Shown here in pieces: positions 17,352-24,776 of a stretch of 64,000 bases of DNA; the first letter of the stretch is position 1, and each line of letters starts with the position of its first letter. Origin of the DNA: Armatimonadota bacterium (GTDB lineage Bacteria > Armatimonadota > Fimbriimonadia > Fimbriimonadales > Fimbriimonadaceae); the NCBI GenBank assembly GCA_016789105.1, contig JAEURN010000007.1, positions 124,001 through 188,000 on the forward strand. Reading direction: 5' to 3'. Under the pieces are notes generated by a model. It was not told the DNA's origin. It saw only the letters and a program-made list of their open reading frames with translations, and did not search any database. The translations under genes were made by a program, and so were the position numbers.

Positions 17352-18893
17352 ATGACCTTAGCAACATTCGCCGTTTCGGCTGCACTCGGATTCTCTGCCC
17401 CCGAAGAACTGGCCAAGACCAAGATCGTCGATGCCACCATTTTCAAGAACGGGATGGCGGTTGCCGTCCACCAAGCCACGATCCCCTCTGGAGGAACCCT
17501 GTTGATCAAGGAGCCGCCGATGGCAGCAACGGGAACCCTGTGGATCTATGCCGAAGGGACGCAATCCATTTCCAGCGTCGTGATGACCACATCCACCAGT
17601 GAAAACGAGACCACCGTTTCGCCCGGTTCGGTCGGCGAAGCCCTTTCCTACAACATTGGCAAGACCATGGATATCCGGTGGTACGACAATGAAAAGTGGC
17701 GCGACCTCCGCGGCAAGGTTCTGGCCGTCAACAACCAATTGGCGGTTATCGAGGACGAGGGATCCAAGACCCACCTGTTCGTGCAACTCTCAACAATCGG
17801 GAGCTTTAAGGGTGGGGACGACCTGGTATGGACCAAAGTGGTCAAATCCAGTGTGGCGACGCCGGTGCTCCGCATCACCGGCCGGGCTGGGACGACGGTC
17901 AATATCATGGGGCTTCAATCTGGGCTGACCTGGGTGCCCGCCTACCAGATCGACTTAAGCGATCCGAAGAAGCTCCGGATGACGTGTAAGGCAACCGTGG
18001 TCAACGACCTTGGCGACCTAGATGGCATCCCGGCCCGGTTGGTCACGGGTTTCCCGAACTTCACGACGGTCGGTGGGTTCGACCCGCTCACCTTTACGGC
18101 GGCCCTCATGCGGTCGGGGACGGGCGGAGGAGGAGGCGGTTTTGGTGGGGCGGCGGCCCCTTCCCAGAATGCCGCGTCCTTCCGGCGCGAGGCGTCTGAC
18201 GGATACCAGGCGTTTGAACCTCAGACGGGAGAAGGGTTCAGCGGTGAGGATCTGTTCTTCACGCCCCTGAACTCTTTGAGGTTGAAGGGTGGGGAGAGGG
18301 GCTACTACGTCCTTTTCCAAACAGAGAGCCCCTACCGGCACCTTTACACCCTTGACCTGCCTTCCAGCACGGCCCAAGAAGGGATGCGCGAATACCGCAG
18401 CGACGAGCTGACGGTTTGGCACGAGATCGAATTTGAAAACACGATGAAGCAGCCCTGGACCACCGGAAGTGGATTGGTGATGCAAGCCGGTCAGATGCTC
18501 GGTATGGACGAAGTTAAGTACACAACCCCAGGAACCAAAGCCTACGTGAAAATCGCCAAGGGCCTGGATGTGGCCGCGGAAACCCGCGAAGAAGAGGTTG
18601 ACCGCGAACGCGGGGTCCTCAAAGATCGCTATGGAAACATCTCCCACGACCGAGTCACCGTCAAGGGCGTTTTGGAGATCACCAATTACAAAGGGATCGA
18701 CGTCGAGATGAAAATCTCCAAGCAGATCGAGGGCGAAGTCTTGAAAGCAGAAGGCTCCGCAAACCTCTTCAAATCTGCGGCCCGGCTGAACCAGGTGAAC
18801 CCGACAACGCTGATCGAATGGCGTCCGACCGTGAAGAAAGGGGCAAAGATGACCTTCGAATACACCTACCAGGTCTACATCCCGGCACGCTGA
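17352..18893 (+). CDS. DUF4139-like exported protein
   Basis: About 513 residues. A short hydrophobic N-terminus (TLATFAVSAALGFSAP) suggests export. The region GLTWVPAYQIDLSD around residue 195, followed by TCKATVVNDLGD, matches the start of DUF4139 beta-rich domains. The C-terminus TLIEWRPTVKKGAKMTFEYTYQVYI is the usual end of that family. A Gly-rich linker (GTGGGGGGFGG) followed by a low-complexity stretch lies in the middle. Function of the family is unknown. ATG at 17352 has GAGGG about nine bases upstream; ATG 17322 is an alternative. A strong hairpin follows the stop. Confidence 0.72.
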   Translation: MTLATFAVSAALGFSAPEELAKTKIVDATIFKNGMAVAVHQATIPSGGTLLIKEPPMAATGTLWIYAEGTQSISSVVMTTSTSENETTVSPGSVGEALSYNIGKTMDIRWYDNEKWRDLRGKVLAVNNQLAVIEDEGSKTHLFVQLSTIGSFKGGDDLVWTKVVKSSVATPVLRITGRAGTTVNIMGLQSGLTWVPAYQIDLSDPKKLRMTCKATVVNDLGDLDGIPARLVTGFPNFTTVGGFDPLTFTAALMRSGTGGGGGGFGGAAAPSQNAASFRREASDGYQAFEPQTGEGFSGEDLFFTPLNSLRLKGGERGYYVLFQTESPYRHLYTLDLPSSTAQEGMREYRSDELTVWHEIEFENTMKQPWTTGSGLVMQAGQMLGMDEVKYTTPGTKAYVKIAKGLDVAAETREEEVDRERGVLKDRYGNISHDRVTVKGVLEITNYKGIDVEMKISKQIEGEVLKAEGSANLFKSAARLNQVNPTTLIEWRPTVKKGAKMTFEYTYQVYIPAR

Positions 18894-18902
18894 CCCAAAA
18901 AA

Positions 18903-18931
18903 AGCCCCCCAGGCGATTGGCCTGGGGGGCT
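18903..18931. terminator. Terminator hairpin between convergent genes
   Basis: A perfect 12-bp stem AGCCCCCCAGGC / GCCTGGGGGGCT with a 5-base loop. On the minus strand it is followed by seven Ts, so it is a classic intrinsic terminator for the leftward rpmG-rpmF unit. On the plus strand, where it follows the DUF4139 gene, the T-run is weak (GGGCTTT). Confidence 0.85.
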
Positions 18932-18957
18932 GGGCTTTCCGGATCCGTCTTTCGAGA

Positions 18958-19140
18958 TCAGTCTTTGAAGCCGGGGAGCCGTCGGCCTTTGTAGTAGCCG
19001 TCGGGACTGGCGCAGTGGCGGACGTGCAACGGCTCGCCGTTCACGTTTTTGGTTTCGCTGAGTTCAGGCAGCGAGGTCTTCCAGTGGGTGCGGCGCTTGG
19101 CCCCGCGGGCGTGGCTGTGTTTGCGTTTCGGGTTGGCCAT
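18958..19140 (-). CDS. rpmF: 50S ribosomal protein L32 (bL32), zinc-free form
   Basis: A 60-residue basic protein beginning MANPKRKHSHARGAKRR, the standard L32 start. The C-terminal half (HVRHCASPDGYYKGR) keeps the fold-defining YYKGR but only one Cys, so it lacks the four-Cys zinc ribbon of C+ forms. It lies 12 bases downstream of rpmG on the same strand, and the pair ends at a strong terminator. Confidence 0.96.
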   Translation of the reverse strand: MANPKRKHSHARGAKRRTHWKTSLPELSETKNVNGEPLHVRHCASPDGYYKGRRLPGFKD

Positions 19141-19152
19141 CTTTGAAAATCC

Positions 19153-19323
19153 TTATTTCTTCTCTTTGTGGAGGGTGACTTTGCGCAGGTTGGAGTTGAA
19201 CTTCATGAGCTCCAACTTGTCCGGGGTGTTCTGCTTGTTTTTTGTGGTGACCACGTAGTGCTTGTTGTCTTCCGTGCAGACCAGCCGGATGATTTCGCGC
19301 TTCTCGCCTTTCTTTTTCGCCAT
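19153..19323 (-). CDS. rpmG: 50S ribosomal protein L33 (bL33), zinc-free form
   Basis: A 56-residue protein starting MAKKKGEKREIIRLVC, with the family segments YVVTTKNKQNTPDKLELMKFN and RKVTLHKEKK. Only one Cys remains where C+ L33 has two CxxC pairs, so it should not need zinc. The start at 19323 gives the canonical length; an upstream ATG would add nine unlikely residues. It forms an operon with rpmF. Confidence 0.96.
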   Translation of the reverse strand: MAKKKGEKREIIRLVCTEDNKHYVVTTKNKQNTPDKLELMKFNSNLRKVTLHKEKK

Positions 19324-19369
19324 GGGGGAAAGCCTCCGGTCGGGGCGCAATGCCGCGACGCGAACGCCT

Positions 19370-19399
19370 ATTATGGGCGGTCCCTTTGCGGAGGTTCAA
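19370..19399 (-). promoter_or_regulatory. Promoter of rpmG-rpmF
   Basis: On the minus strand TTGAAC (19394-19399) and CATAAT (19370-19375) are separated by 18 bases, about 47 bases before the rpmG start codon. The match to sigma-70 elements is fair. Confidence 0.45.
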
Positions 19400-19449
19400 G
19401 GACCCGGGGCGGCAAACCGGACTTTCAGCCGGGGAAGCCACCCGGCTTG

Positions 19450-19455
19450 TATACT
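19450..19455 (+). promoter_or_regulatory. -10 element of tRNA-Leu
   Basis: TATACT lies 13 bases before the mature 5' end of tRNA-Leu. The -35 region is poorly conserved. Confidence 0.45.
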
Positions 19456-19468
19456 CGGCGGGTTCCCT

Positions 19469-19554
19469 GCCCGGGTGGCGGAATGGTAGACGCAGCGGAC
19501 TTAAAATCCGTTGGCTTTGCGGCCGTGAGGGTTCGAGTCCCTCCCCGGGCACCA
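19469..19554 (+). tRNA. tRNA-Leu (anticodon TAA)
   Basis: An 86-nt class II tRNA with acceptor GCCCGGG/CCCGGGC, discriminator A and encoded CCA. The anticodon loop CTTAAAA is closed by GCGGA/TCCGT, giving anticodon TAA for the codon UUA. A long variable arm (TTGGCTTTGCGGCCG) and T-arm GGTTCGAGTCC are present, as expected for leucine. Confidence 0.97.
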
Positions 19555-19567
19555 CAGGCATCGCTCC

Positions 19568-19951
19568 ATGACCACCCTCGACGACATCCGTGCGATCTGC
19601 GCCAAATTGCCGGGAGCGGTTGAAGGCGAGGGGGAGCAATTCAGTTTCGGCGTCATGGTCAAAGGGAAGCACAAGGGATTCTGCTGGAGTTGGCGGGAGC
19701 GCGTCGACCCCAAAAAGCCGCGTGTGATCAATGAGGCGGTTCTTGCCGTCCGGGTTCCCAGCCTGAGCGCCAAGGATGTGATTTTGGCTTCTGGGGTCGC
19801 CGGGGTGTTCACCGAACCCCACTACGAAAACTATCCGGCGATCCTGATCCGCCTCGATGAGATGGCGCGGGAGGATTTGGAGGGGTACCTTGAAGAGGCG
19901 TGGCGGTGTACCGCCCCGAAGTCCCTGACGGGCGGATACGCCGAACCGTGA
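19568..19951 (+). CDS. MmcQ/YjbR-family protein
   Basis: A 127-residue protein of the MmcQ/YjbR fold. It opens with TLDDIRAICAKLPGAVEGEG, the usual family start, and has VKGKHKGFCWSWRE, an ILASGVAGVFTEPHYENYPAILIRLDE strand-helix block, and a C-terminal helix LEEAWRCTAPKSL. The family is annotated as DNA-binding on structural grounds, with no well-established role. It starts 14 bases after tRNA-Leu and may be co-transcribed with it. Confidence 0.85.
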   Translation: MTTLDDIRAICAKLPGAVEGEGEQFSFGVMVKGKHKGFCWSWRERVDPKKPRVINEAVLAVRVPSLSAKDVILASGVAGVFTEPHYENYPAILIRLDEMAREDLEGYLEEAWRCTAPKSLTGGYAEP

Positions 19952-20016
19952 ATTGGAACATGTGGCTGGAGACTATGGCGAGAAACTCTTCCTGGTGCAA
20001 ATCTGTTCGACCTCAT

Positions 20017-20490
20017 ATGACCCGAACCCTGGTGCCTGCCTTGGCTCTGTTCCTGTTAGTGGGGTGCGCTCCGCCAACCCCGAAGGAAGCACCAAAGGCT
20101 GCGGAGGCACCGCCGAAATCTGACCCTTTGGACAAACTGGAATTGAGCAGTCAGATGGTTGAGGCCGTTAAAACAGCCCGCCAAGGGCTCCCCGAGTTTT
20201 GGAAAGCCTGGCAAAACAATGGCTACGGCAAGGGCGACTATCTTGTCAGCGCCATCTTTACCAACGACGACGGCAAGAGAGCGGAATTCCTTTGGATGAG
20301 CGTGGAAGCGAGGGGCGAAGGCGAAGTCACCGGCATCCTCACCAGCGTGCCGACCGTGCGCACGGATATCAAACCGGGCGATCGGGTCACGGTTCGGGAA
20401 GCCTGGGTTGTGGATTGGATGTTCGTCCCCGATGATGGCGACCACAAGGGCGGATACACGACCTCCGCCTTGGGGACTTCCAAGAAATGA
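20017..20490 (+). CDS. DUF2314-type lipoprotein
   Basis: A 157-residue protein with a lipoprotein signal, lipobox LLVGC with Cys at residue 17, followed by a Pro/Ala/Lys-rich linker. The C-terminal domain carries ARQGLPEFWKAWQ, the block EFLWMSVEARGEGEVTGIL, and VREAWVVDWMFVPDDG near the end, the DUF2314 pattern (as in E. coli YegJ); function unknown. ATG 20017 places the lipobox correctly, while the open frame upstream does not. It overlaps the next gene by ATGA. Confidence 0.75.
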   Translation: MTRTLVPALALFLLVGCAPPTPKEAPKAAEAPPKSDPLDKLELSSQMVEAVKTARQGLPEFWKAWQNNGYGKGDYLVSAIFTNDDGKRAEFLWMSVEARGEGEVTGILTSVPTVRTDIKPGDRVTVREAWVVDWMFVPDDGDHKGGYTTSALGTSKK

Positions 20491-20963
20491 CACCGGTTCT
20501 TTGCTTGGCAGTTGGCTTGCTCGGCCAATACCGTGCCGAGGGGTTTACGGCTCAATTCCCGGGGACGGTCGCCGTGACGAAGAGCACGGTCTCCACTGGA
20601 TCCGGCCAGCTCACGGGAACCGTGTACCGATCTGGGGAAGGCCAATCGGTCTACCAGGTTATGGTGACCCCGCTATCGACTGGGGTCACAACCGGGCGTG
20701 GAGCCTTGGAACTGCTGGATTCCGCCCGCAAAGGGGCGGAATCTGCCTCCCAAACTCCGGCGGAATCGGTGCAGAATCTGTTGGTGGACGGCTTTCCGGC
20801 CGTTCGTTTTGCCTTATCGGCGGCTAACTCGCCAAAAGTACTCCACTGCATCGTCTTTGCCAACGGTCGGCTTTACCAGGTCACCGCAACGGTCGGCAAT
20901 TCCGACATCTCCAAAGGTGTGGCGTTTTTGGGATCGTTTTCGCTCAGTGCCGGCGCTTTTTGA
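20487..20963 (+). CDS. Small exported protein, unknown function
   Basis: A 158-residue protein with a short hydrophobic start (TPVLCLAVGLLGQYRAEG) that probably directs export. The body is beta-rich (FTAQFPGTVAVTKSTVSTGSGQ; GRLYQVTATVGNS), resembling small surface or periplasmic domains, with no recognised family. It is translationally coupled to the DUF2314 lipoprotein gene (ATGA). Its 3' end overlaps the convergent PEP-CTERM gene by 20 bases. Confidence 0.65.
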   Translation: MTPVLCLAVGLLGQYRAEGFTAQFPGTVAVTKSTVSTGSGQLTGTVYRSGEGQSVYQVMVTPLSTGVTTGRGALELLDSARKGAESASQTPAESVQNLLVDGFPAVRFALSAANSPKVLHCIVFANGRLYQVTATVGNSDISKGVAFLGSFSLSAGAF

Positions 20964-21549
20964 CCGTTGCTGCAGCAAGGGCCAGGATGGCCAAACTTGC
21001 CGGCTCCGGAACGGCGTCCCGTTCCATGCTCCAAGAATGGAGATTCACAGTGTTGTTGGTCCCCAGATTCTGCCAACCGCCAAACAAAAACGCCTCGACC
21101 AAAATGTTGTTGATCGTCACCGAGTCACCGACGATTTGGTAGCCGCGCGGGCCGAATCCGTCAACCACCCCGCTGTTAATGCCGGTCACCGTGCCGGTTA
21201 GGGTCCAAGTGGGATAGGTGGCGCGGACTTGGACCGGCGAACCGTTGACGTCGATTGTGAAAGGCGGGGTCGTTTTGCCGCTGTTCACATCGGTGACCGT
21301 CGTTCCGGATACAGTGAAATCGCCTTGGCCGGAAATTGGGCCAATGGCATAGGGGAACGCAAAATGAGTGGAATCGGATTGAGAAACCGAGACGATGTTT
21401 GTGGCCCCATCGTTGATCGTGCCGCTGGCCAGGGCGGTGTTATAGGTGAGAGTCGCACTGTATGTGAACGACCAATCGCCCGCAAACGAAATGGCGTGTG
21501 CCGAAGAAGCCAAAACTGCAAGGGCGGGCAAAAGCAGGATTTTTCTCAT
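20944..21549 (-). CDS. PEP-CTERM exported protein
   Basis: A 201-residue secreted protein. It has an N-terminal signal peptide (KILLLPALAVLASSAHA), a Thr/Ser/Asn-rich beta-like body, and the C-terminal tripartite sorting signal VPEPASLAILALAAATVKKRRH, that is, a PEP motif, a hydrophobic helix and a basic tail. Exosortase-type enzymes recognise and remove this tail during export. The passenger has no known domain. No exosortase gene is in the window. Confidence 0.88.
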   Translation of the reverse strand: MRKILLLPALAVLASSAHAISFAGDWSFTYSATLTYNTALASGTINDGATNIVSVSQSDSTHFAFPYAIGPISGQGDFTVSGTTVTDVNSGKTTPPFTIDVNGSPVQVRATYPTWTLTGTVTGINSGVVDGFGPRGYQIVGDSVTINNILVEAFLFGGWQNLGTNNTVNLHSWSMERDAVPEPASLAILALAAATVKKRRH

Positions 21550-21598
21550 TTTTTCCTCTCAGATCAATACCTGACCCCACCAGGATAAACAGCAATCG

Positions 21599-22540
21599 TT
21601 AAGATTTGGGTTTTTCTGCCAACCCTTCCACATATTTGAGGCAGCAGGCCCGCACCCGGCCGCGGATCCGGTTGATGTACTTGGCCCGCTCGGTCACAGA
21701 AACCGCCCCTCGGGCATCCAGCAGGTTGAAGATATGGCTGCACTTGAGGGCCAAATCCAGCGCCGGATAAACAAGCGCCTCCCGGATCGGGGAGTTGGAA
21801 CCAGATGACCCTGCACCCACGACCAGGATCTTGCGGCCCTCGTCATAGTGGACCGGCGTTTCAACCACCCGTTTGGATTCGGCCTCGTAAAGGTCAAATA
21901 GGTTGAACAGCAAGGCCGTGTCGGCAACCTCAAAGTTGTAGAGGTTGTTCTGCATTTCCGATTCGAATTCGGCTTCGCGGTAGCTCATTTGGTCTGACCA
22001 CATGAGCCCATCCCAGAACGAATTTTGCCCGTTCAGCATCAGGCAGAGCCGCTCGGGCCCGTAGGTGATTTCGGCGCAGACGGGATCGCACTCGATACCG
22101 CCCATCTGCTGGAAAAACGTGAACTGGCTAACTTCAGTCCCGTTCAGCCAGACTTCCCAGCCGACGCCAGCTGCCCCCGCCGCTTGGGATTCCCAATCGT
22201 CTTCAACGAATCGGATGTCGTTGCTTTTGGCGTCGAACCCCAAGGCGTTGAGGGAGCCGATGTAAAGGTCGACGATATCGACCGGACTCGGCTTCATGAT
22301 CACCTGATACTGAAAATACCGCTGCGACCTCTGGGGATTGAGCGTGTATCGGCCGTCGGCCGGTCTGCGGCTGGCTTGGACGTAGGCGACGTTCCAAGGA
22401 TCTGGCCCCAGGCTCCGCAGAGTGGTGGCGGGGTGCATCGTGCCTGCCCCAACCTCAGAATCGTAGCTTTCCAAAATCGCGCAGCCCTGGCCCGACCAAT
22501 AGTCGTCGAGGGTGCGGATGAGCTTTTGGAAAGTGATCAT
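21599..22540 (-). CDS. glyQ: Glycyl-tRNA synthetase alpha subunit
   Basis: A 313-residue catalytic subunit of the tetrameric bacterial glycyl-tRNA synthetase. It begins TFQKLIRTLDDYWSGQGC and contains the glycine-site blocks EVGAGTMHPATTLRSLGP and WEVWLNGTEVSQFTFFQQ. Length and motifs are standard. The beta subunit gene, often adjacent, is not seen here: the downstream gene is the PEP-CTERM protein and upstream is a divergent FMN enzyme. No T-box leader is apparent. Confidence 0.97.
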   Translation of the reverse strand: MITFQKLIRTLDDYWSGQGCAILESYDSEVGAGTMHPATTLRSLGPDPWNVAYVQASRRPADGRYTLNPQRSQRYFQYQVIMKPSPVDIVDLYIGSLNALGFDAKSNDIRFVEDDWESQAAGAAGVGWEVWLNGTEVSQFTFFQQMGGIECDPVCAEITYGPERLCLMLNGQNSFWDGLMWSDQMSYREAEFESEMQNNLYNFEVADTALLFNLFDLYEAESKRVVETPVHYDEGRKILVVGAGSSGSNSPIREALVYPALDLALKCSHIFNLLDARGAVSVTERAKYINRIRGRVRACCLKYVEGLAEKPKS

Positions 22541-22602
22541 GTCGGCTGTGCGGATGGTACCCAGCGGGTTCGAGGCTCGATCGGGGCCGGTCGTTGTGTA
22601 AC

Positions 22603-24198
22603 ATGGTTGCGATGGTTCGCTACACCGCCTTCGCCCTGGTTGGAATCGGCTTTGCCGGATCTTTGGCCTTGGCCCTAGCTTTGGGTCCGGGGTGGTGGGT
22701 GGCAGTGGCGGTTTTTGGCCTGCTCATCCTTGTCGGGATCTTGGACATCACCCAAAAAGACAAGAACATCCTCCGCAATTACCCGGTCATCGGGCATGGC
22801 CGTTATTTGCTGCTTAAGGTGAGGCCAGAGCTTCATCAATACTTTGTCGAAGATGACGTGACGGGCAAGCCGTTCAGTTGGGAAGAGCGCAAGCTCATTT
22901 ACGAGCGGGCTGCAGGTCAAGAAGGGCTAGATGCCTTTGGAACCGAACTTGACGTCAATGCCCCCGGTTACCTGTGGTTCGAACACTCCATTGCCGCTCG
23001 CCACTTGGAGGACAGTGACTTGAGGGTGACCGTTGGGGGGCCGGAGTGCCAACAGCCGTACTCGTGCTCGTTGTACAACATTTCCGCCATGAGCTATGGC
23101 GCCCTCTCGCCCAACGCGATTTTGGCGATGAACCGGGGAGCAAAGGCCGGCAAGTTCTACCACTGCACGGGCGAAGGGGGACTGAGCCGCTACCACTTGG
23201 CCGAAGGGGGCGACGTGGTTTGGCAAATCGGAACCGGATACTTTGGTTGCCGGAATAGCGACGGGACGTTCAGTGCAGAAAAGTACGCCGAAAATGCGAG
23301 GAAGCCTTCGGTGAAAATGGTTGAGATCAAAATCAGTCAAGGGGCCAAGCCGGGCCATGGCGGGGTGCTGCCCGGCGCTAAAGTCAACCAGGCGATCGCC
23401 GAAGCCAGGGGGGTCCGGGTCGGCGAAGACTGCATCTCCCCGCCGTCACACTCGGCATTTGGGAGCCCAAGGGGGCTCTGTCAGTTCATCGGGCAACTCC
23501 GTGAGTTGAGCGGCGGCAAGCCGGTCGGGTTCAAGCTTTGCATTGGCAACCGCAGTGAGTTCATGGCGATTTGCAAGGCAATGCTGGAAACCGGAACCTG
23601 CCCGGACTTCATCACGGTGGACGGGGGGGAAGGCGGAACCGGTGCCGCACCAGCCGAATTCAGCGACCGGATGGGGATGCCGCTGGCAGACGCCTTGCCC
23701 TTTGTGGATCAAACGCTCCGGGGTTGTGGTTTGCGGGAAAAGGTTAAGGTTGCCGCATCCGGCAAAGTGATCACGGCGACGGCCCTGTTAGAGAACCTGG
23801 CCAAAGGTGCCGACTGGTGCAACTCTGCCCGGGGCTTCATGATGGCCGTGGGATGCATTCAGGCGCAGGTGTGCCATACCAACGAATGCCCAGTGGGGGT
23901 TGCCACGCAGGATGCGGGTCGGCAGAGGGGCGTTGACCCGGTGGACAAGGGGGAAAAAGTGGCGAAGTTCCACGGCAGAACCATGCGCGTCCTCGCCGAC
24001 CTGGTGGGGGCGATGGGGTACAGCCATCCACAAGATGTCCCAGCAGACCGGGTTTGGCGGCGGAACCAGTGGGGAGAAGCCCGCCAACTGAGTTTGGAAT
24101 ATCCCCAAATCGAATCTGGCGGGCTACTGCGGGCCGGTTACCAGCATCCGGATTTCACCCCGTATTGGGATGCGGCCCACCCGGATGCTTGGAACTGA
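22603..24198 (+). CDS. Membrane-anchored FMN glutamate-synthase-like protein
   Basis: About 531 residues. Two hydrophobic helices at the N-terminus (about 5-45) are followed by a glutamate synthase central/FMN domain: SYGALSPNAILAMNRGA, the GQGAKPGHGG-like SQGAKPGHGGVLPG, DFITVDGGEGGTGAAP, and the Fe-S cysteines of CIQAQVCHTNECPVG. It lacks the amidotransferase domain of GltB, so glutamine is probably not its ammonia source. The related archaeal-type and stand-alone GltB2 proteins have no well-settled substrate. ATG 22603 or 22612 are both possible. Divergent from glyQ. Confidence 0.85.
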   Translation: MVAMVRYTAFALVGIGFAGSLALALALGPGWWVAVAVFGLLILVGILDITQKDKNILRNYPVIGHGRYLLLKVRPELHQYFVEDDVTGKPFSWEERKLIYERAAGQEGLDAFGTELDVNAPGYLWFEHSIAARHLEDSDLRVTVGGPECQQPYSCSLYNISAMSYGALSPNAILAMNRGAKAGKFYHCTGEGGLSRYHLAEGGDVVWQIGTGYFGCRNSDGTFSAEKYAENARKPSVKMVEIKISQGAKPGHGGVLPGAKVNQAIAEARGVRVGEDCISPPSHSAFGSPRGLCQFIGQLRELSGGKPVGFKLCIGNRSEFMAICKAMLETGTCPDFITVDGGEGGTGAAPAEFSDRMGMPLADALPFVDQTLRGCGLREKVKVAASGKVITATALLENLAKGADWCNSARGFMMAVGCIQAQVCHTNECPVGVATQDAGRQRGVDPVDKGEKVAKFHGRTMRVLADLVGAMGYSHPQDVPADRVWRRNQWGEARQLSLEYPQIESGGLLRAGYQHPDFTPYWDAAHPDAWN

Positions 24199-24663
24199 TT
24201 ACATCCAGTGGACTTCTTCGTCCCCTTTGATCAGCTGCATTTGATTCAGCTGTCCAAGGTGGTACATGGAATGGGCGATGGAATGCAGGATGAGTTTGCC
24301 CTTGGTAGTGGGCATCCCCCACGGTGCACTGAGTTCGGTGTTCAGGTCGTCATCGCTCGTCGCCATGATCGCTTCGCTTAGGTCTTGAACCCCTTTGTTG
24401 AAAGCCTCGCGGCTTGCTTGCACCGAGTTGTAGTTGCCGAGCGTTGCGAATGTGGCCCCCATATCGAGTTCCGCAGACGGGTTGCGTAATTTTTCTGCCG
24501 AGGCAGAATTGAGGAGCCCGGCTTCCGCGATGTAGCTGCTGGCGGGGCGGGCCTTGCCACCGGGACATTCGCAAAAAAGCTCGTCGCTGGACGCGTCGAA
24601 GTCTTTGTTGGCAAGGTGTTGGACTTCCATCAGGAAGTTGTTGAGCATTTCATTGGTCTTCAT
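24199..24663 (-). CDS. DinB-fold four-helix protein
   Basis: A 154-residue helical protein. The C-terminal HSIAHSMYHLGQLNQMQ matches the third motif of DinB/YfiT-like metal-binding proteins (His residues facing the bundle). The N-terminal helix NEMLNNFLMEVQHLA fits. Members are often thiol-dependent transferases or damage-induced proteins of unclear role. It is not related to DNA polymerase IV despite the name. It converges on the FMN enzyme gene with no bases between. Confidence 0.65.
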   Translation of the reverse strand: MKTNEMLNNFLMEVQHLANKDFDASSDELFCECPGGKARPASSYIAEAGLLNSASAEKLRNPSAELDMGATFATLGNYNSVQASREAFNKGVQDLSEAIMATSDDDLNTELSAPWGMPTTKGKLILHSIAHSMYHLGQLNQMQLIKGDEEVHWM

Positions 24664-24737
24664 TGATCTCTCCTAGTTTTTTCGGGTGCCCGGCTGTTGT
24701 ACGGTGACCCCTCGGAAACAAGTCCGGATCACGACGC

Positions 24738-24766
24738 ACGGTTCCCTGTCGGACGTCGGGAACCGT
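24738..24766. terminator. Hairpin downstream of pepF
   Basis: A perfect 9-bp inverted repeat, ACGGTTCCC and GGGAACCGT, with an 11-base loop. It lies 11 bases past the pepF stop on the minus strand. No T-run follows, so factor-independent termination is doubtful. Confidence 0.45.
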
Positions 24767-24776
24767 TAAGGTTCGG

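Noticed and set aside
22541-22602. T-box leader upstream of glyQ
   Set aside because: Only about 60 bases separate glyQ from the divergent gene, with no T-box sequence or terminator hairpin.
24199-24663. DinB-fold protein as a DNA polymerase IV
   Set aside because: The name is shared but the protein is a 154-residue helical bundle with a His motif; the true Y-family polymerase is at 13363-14655.
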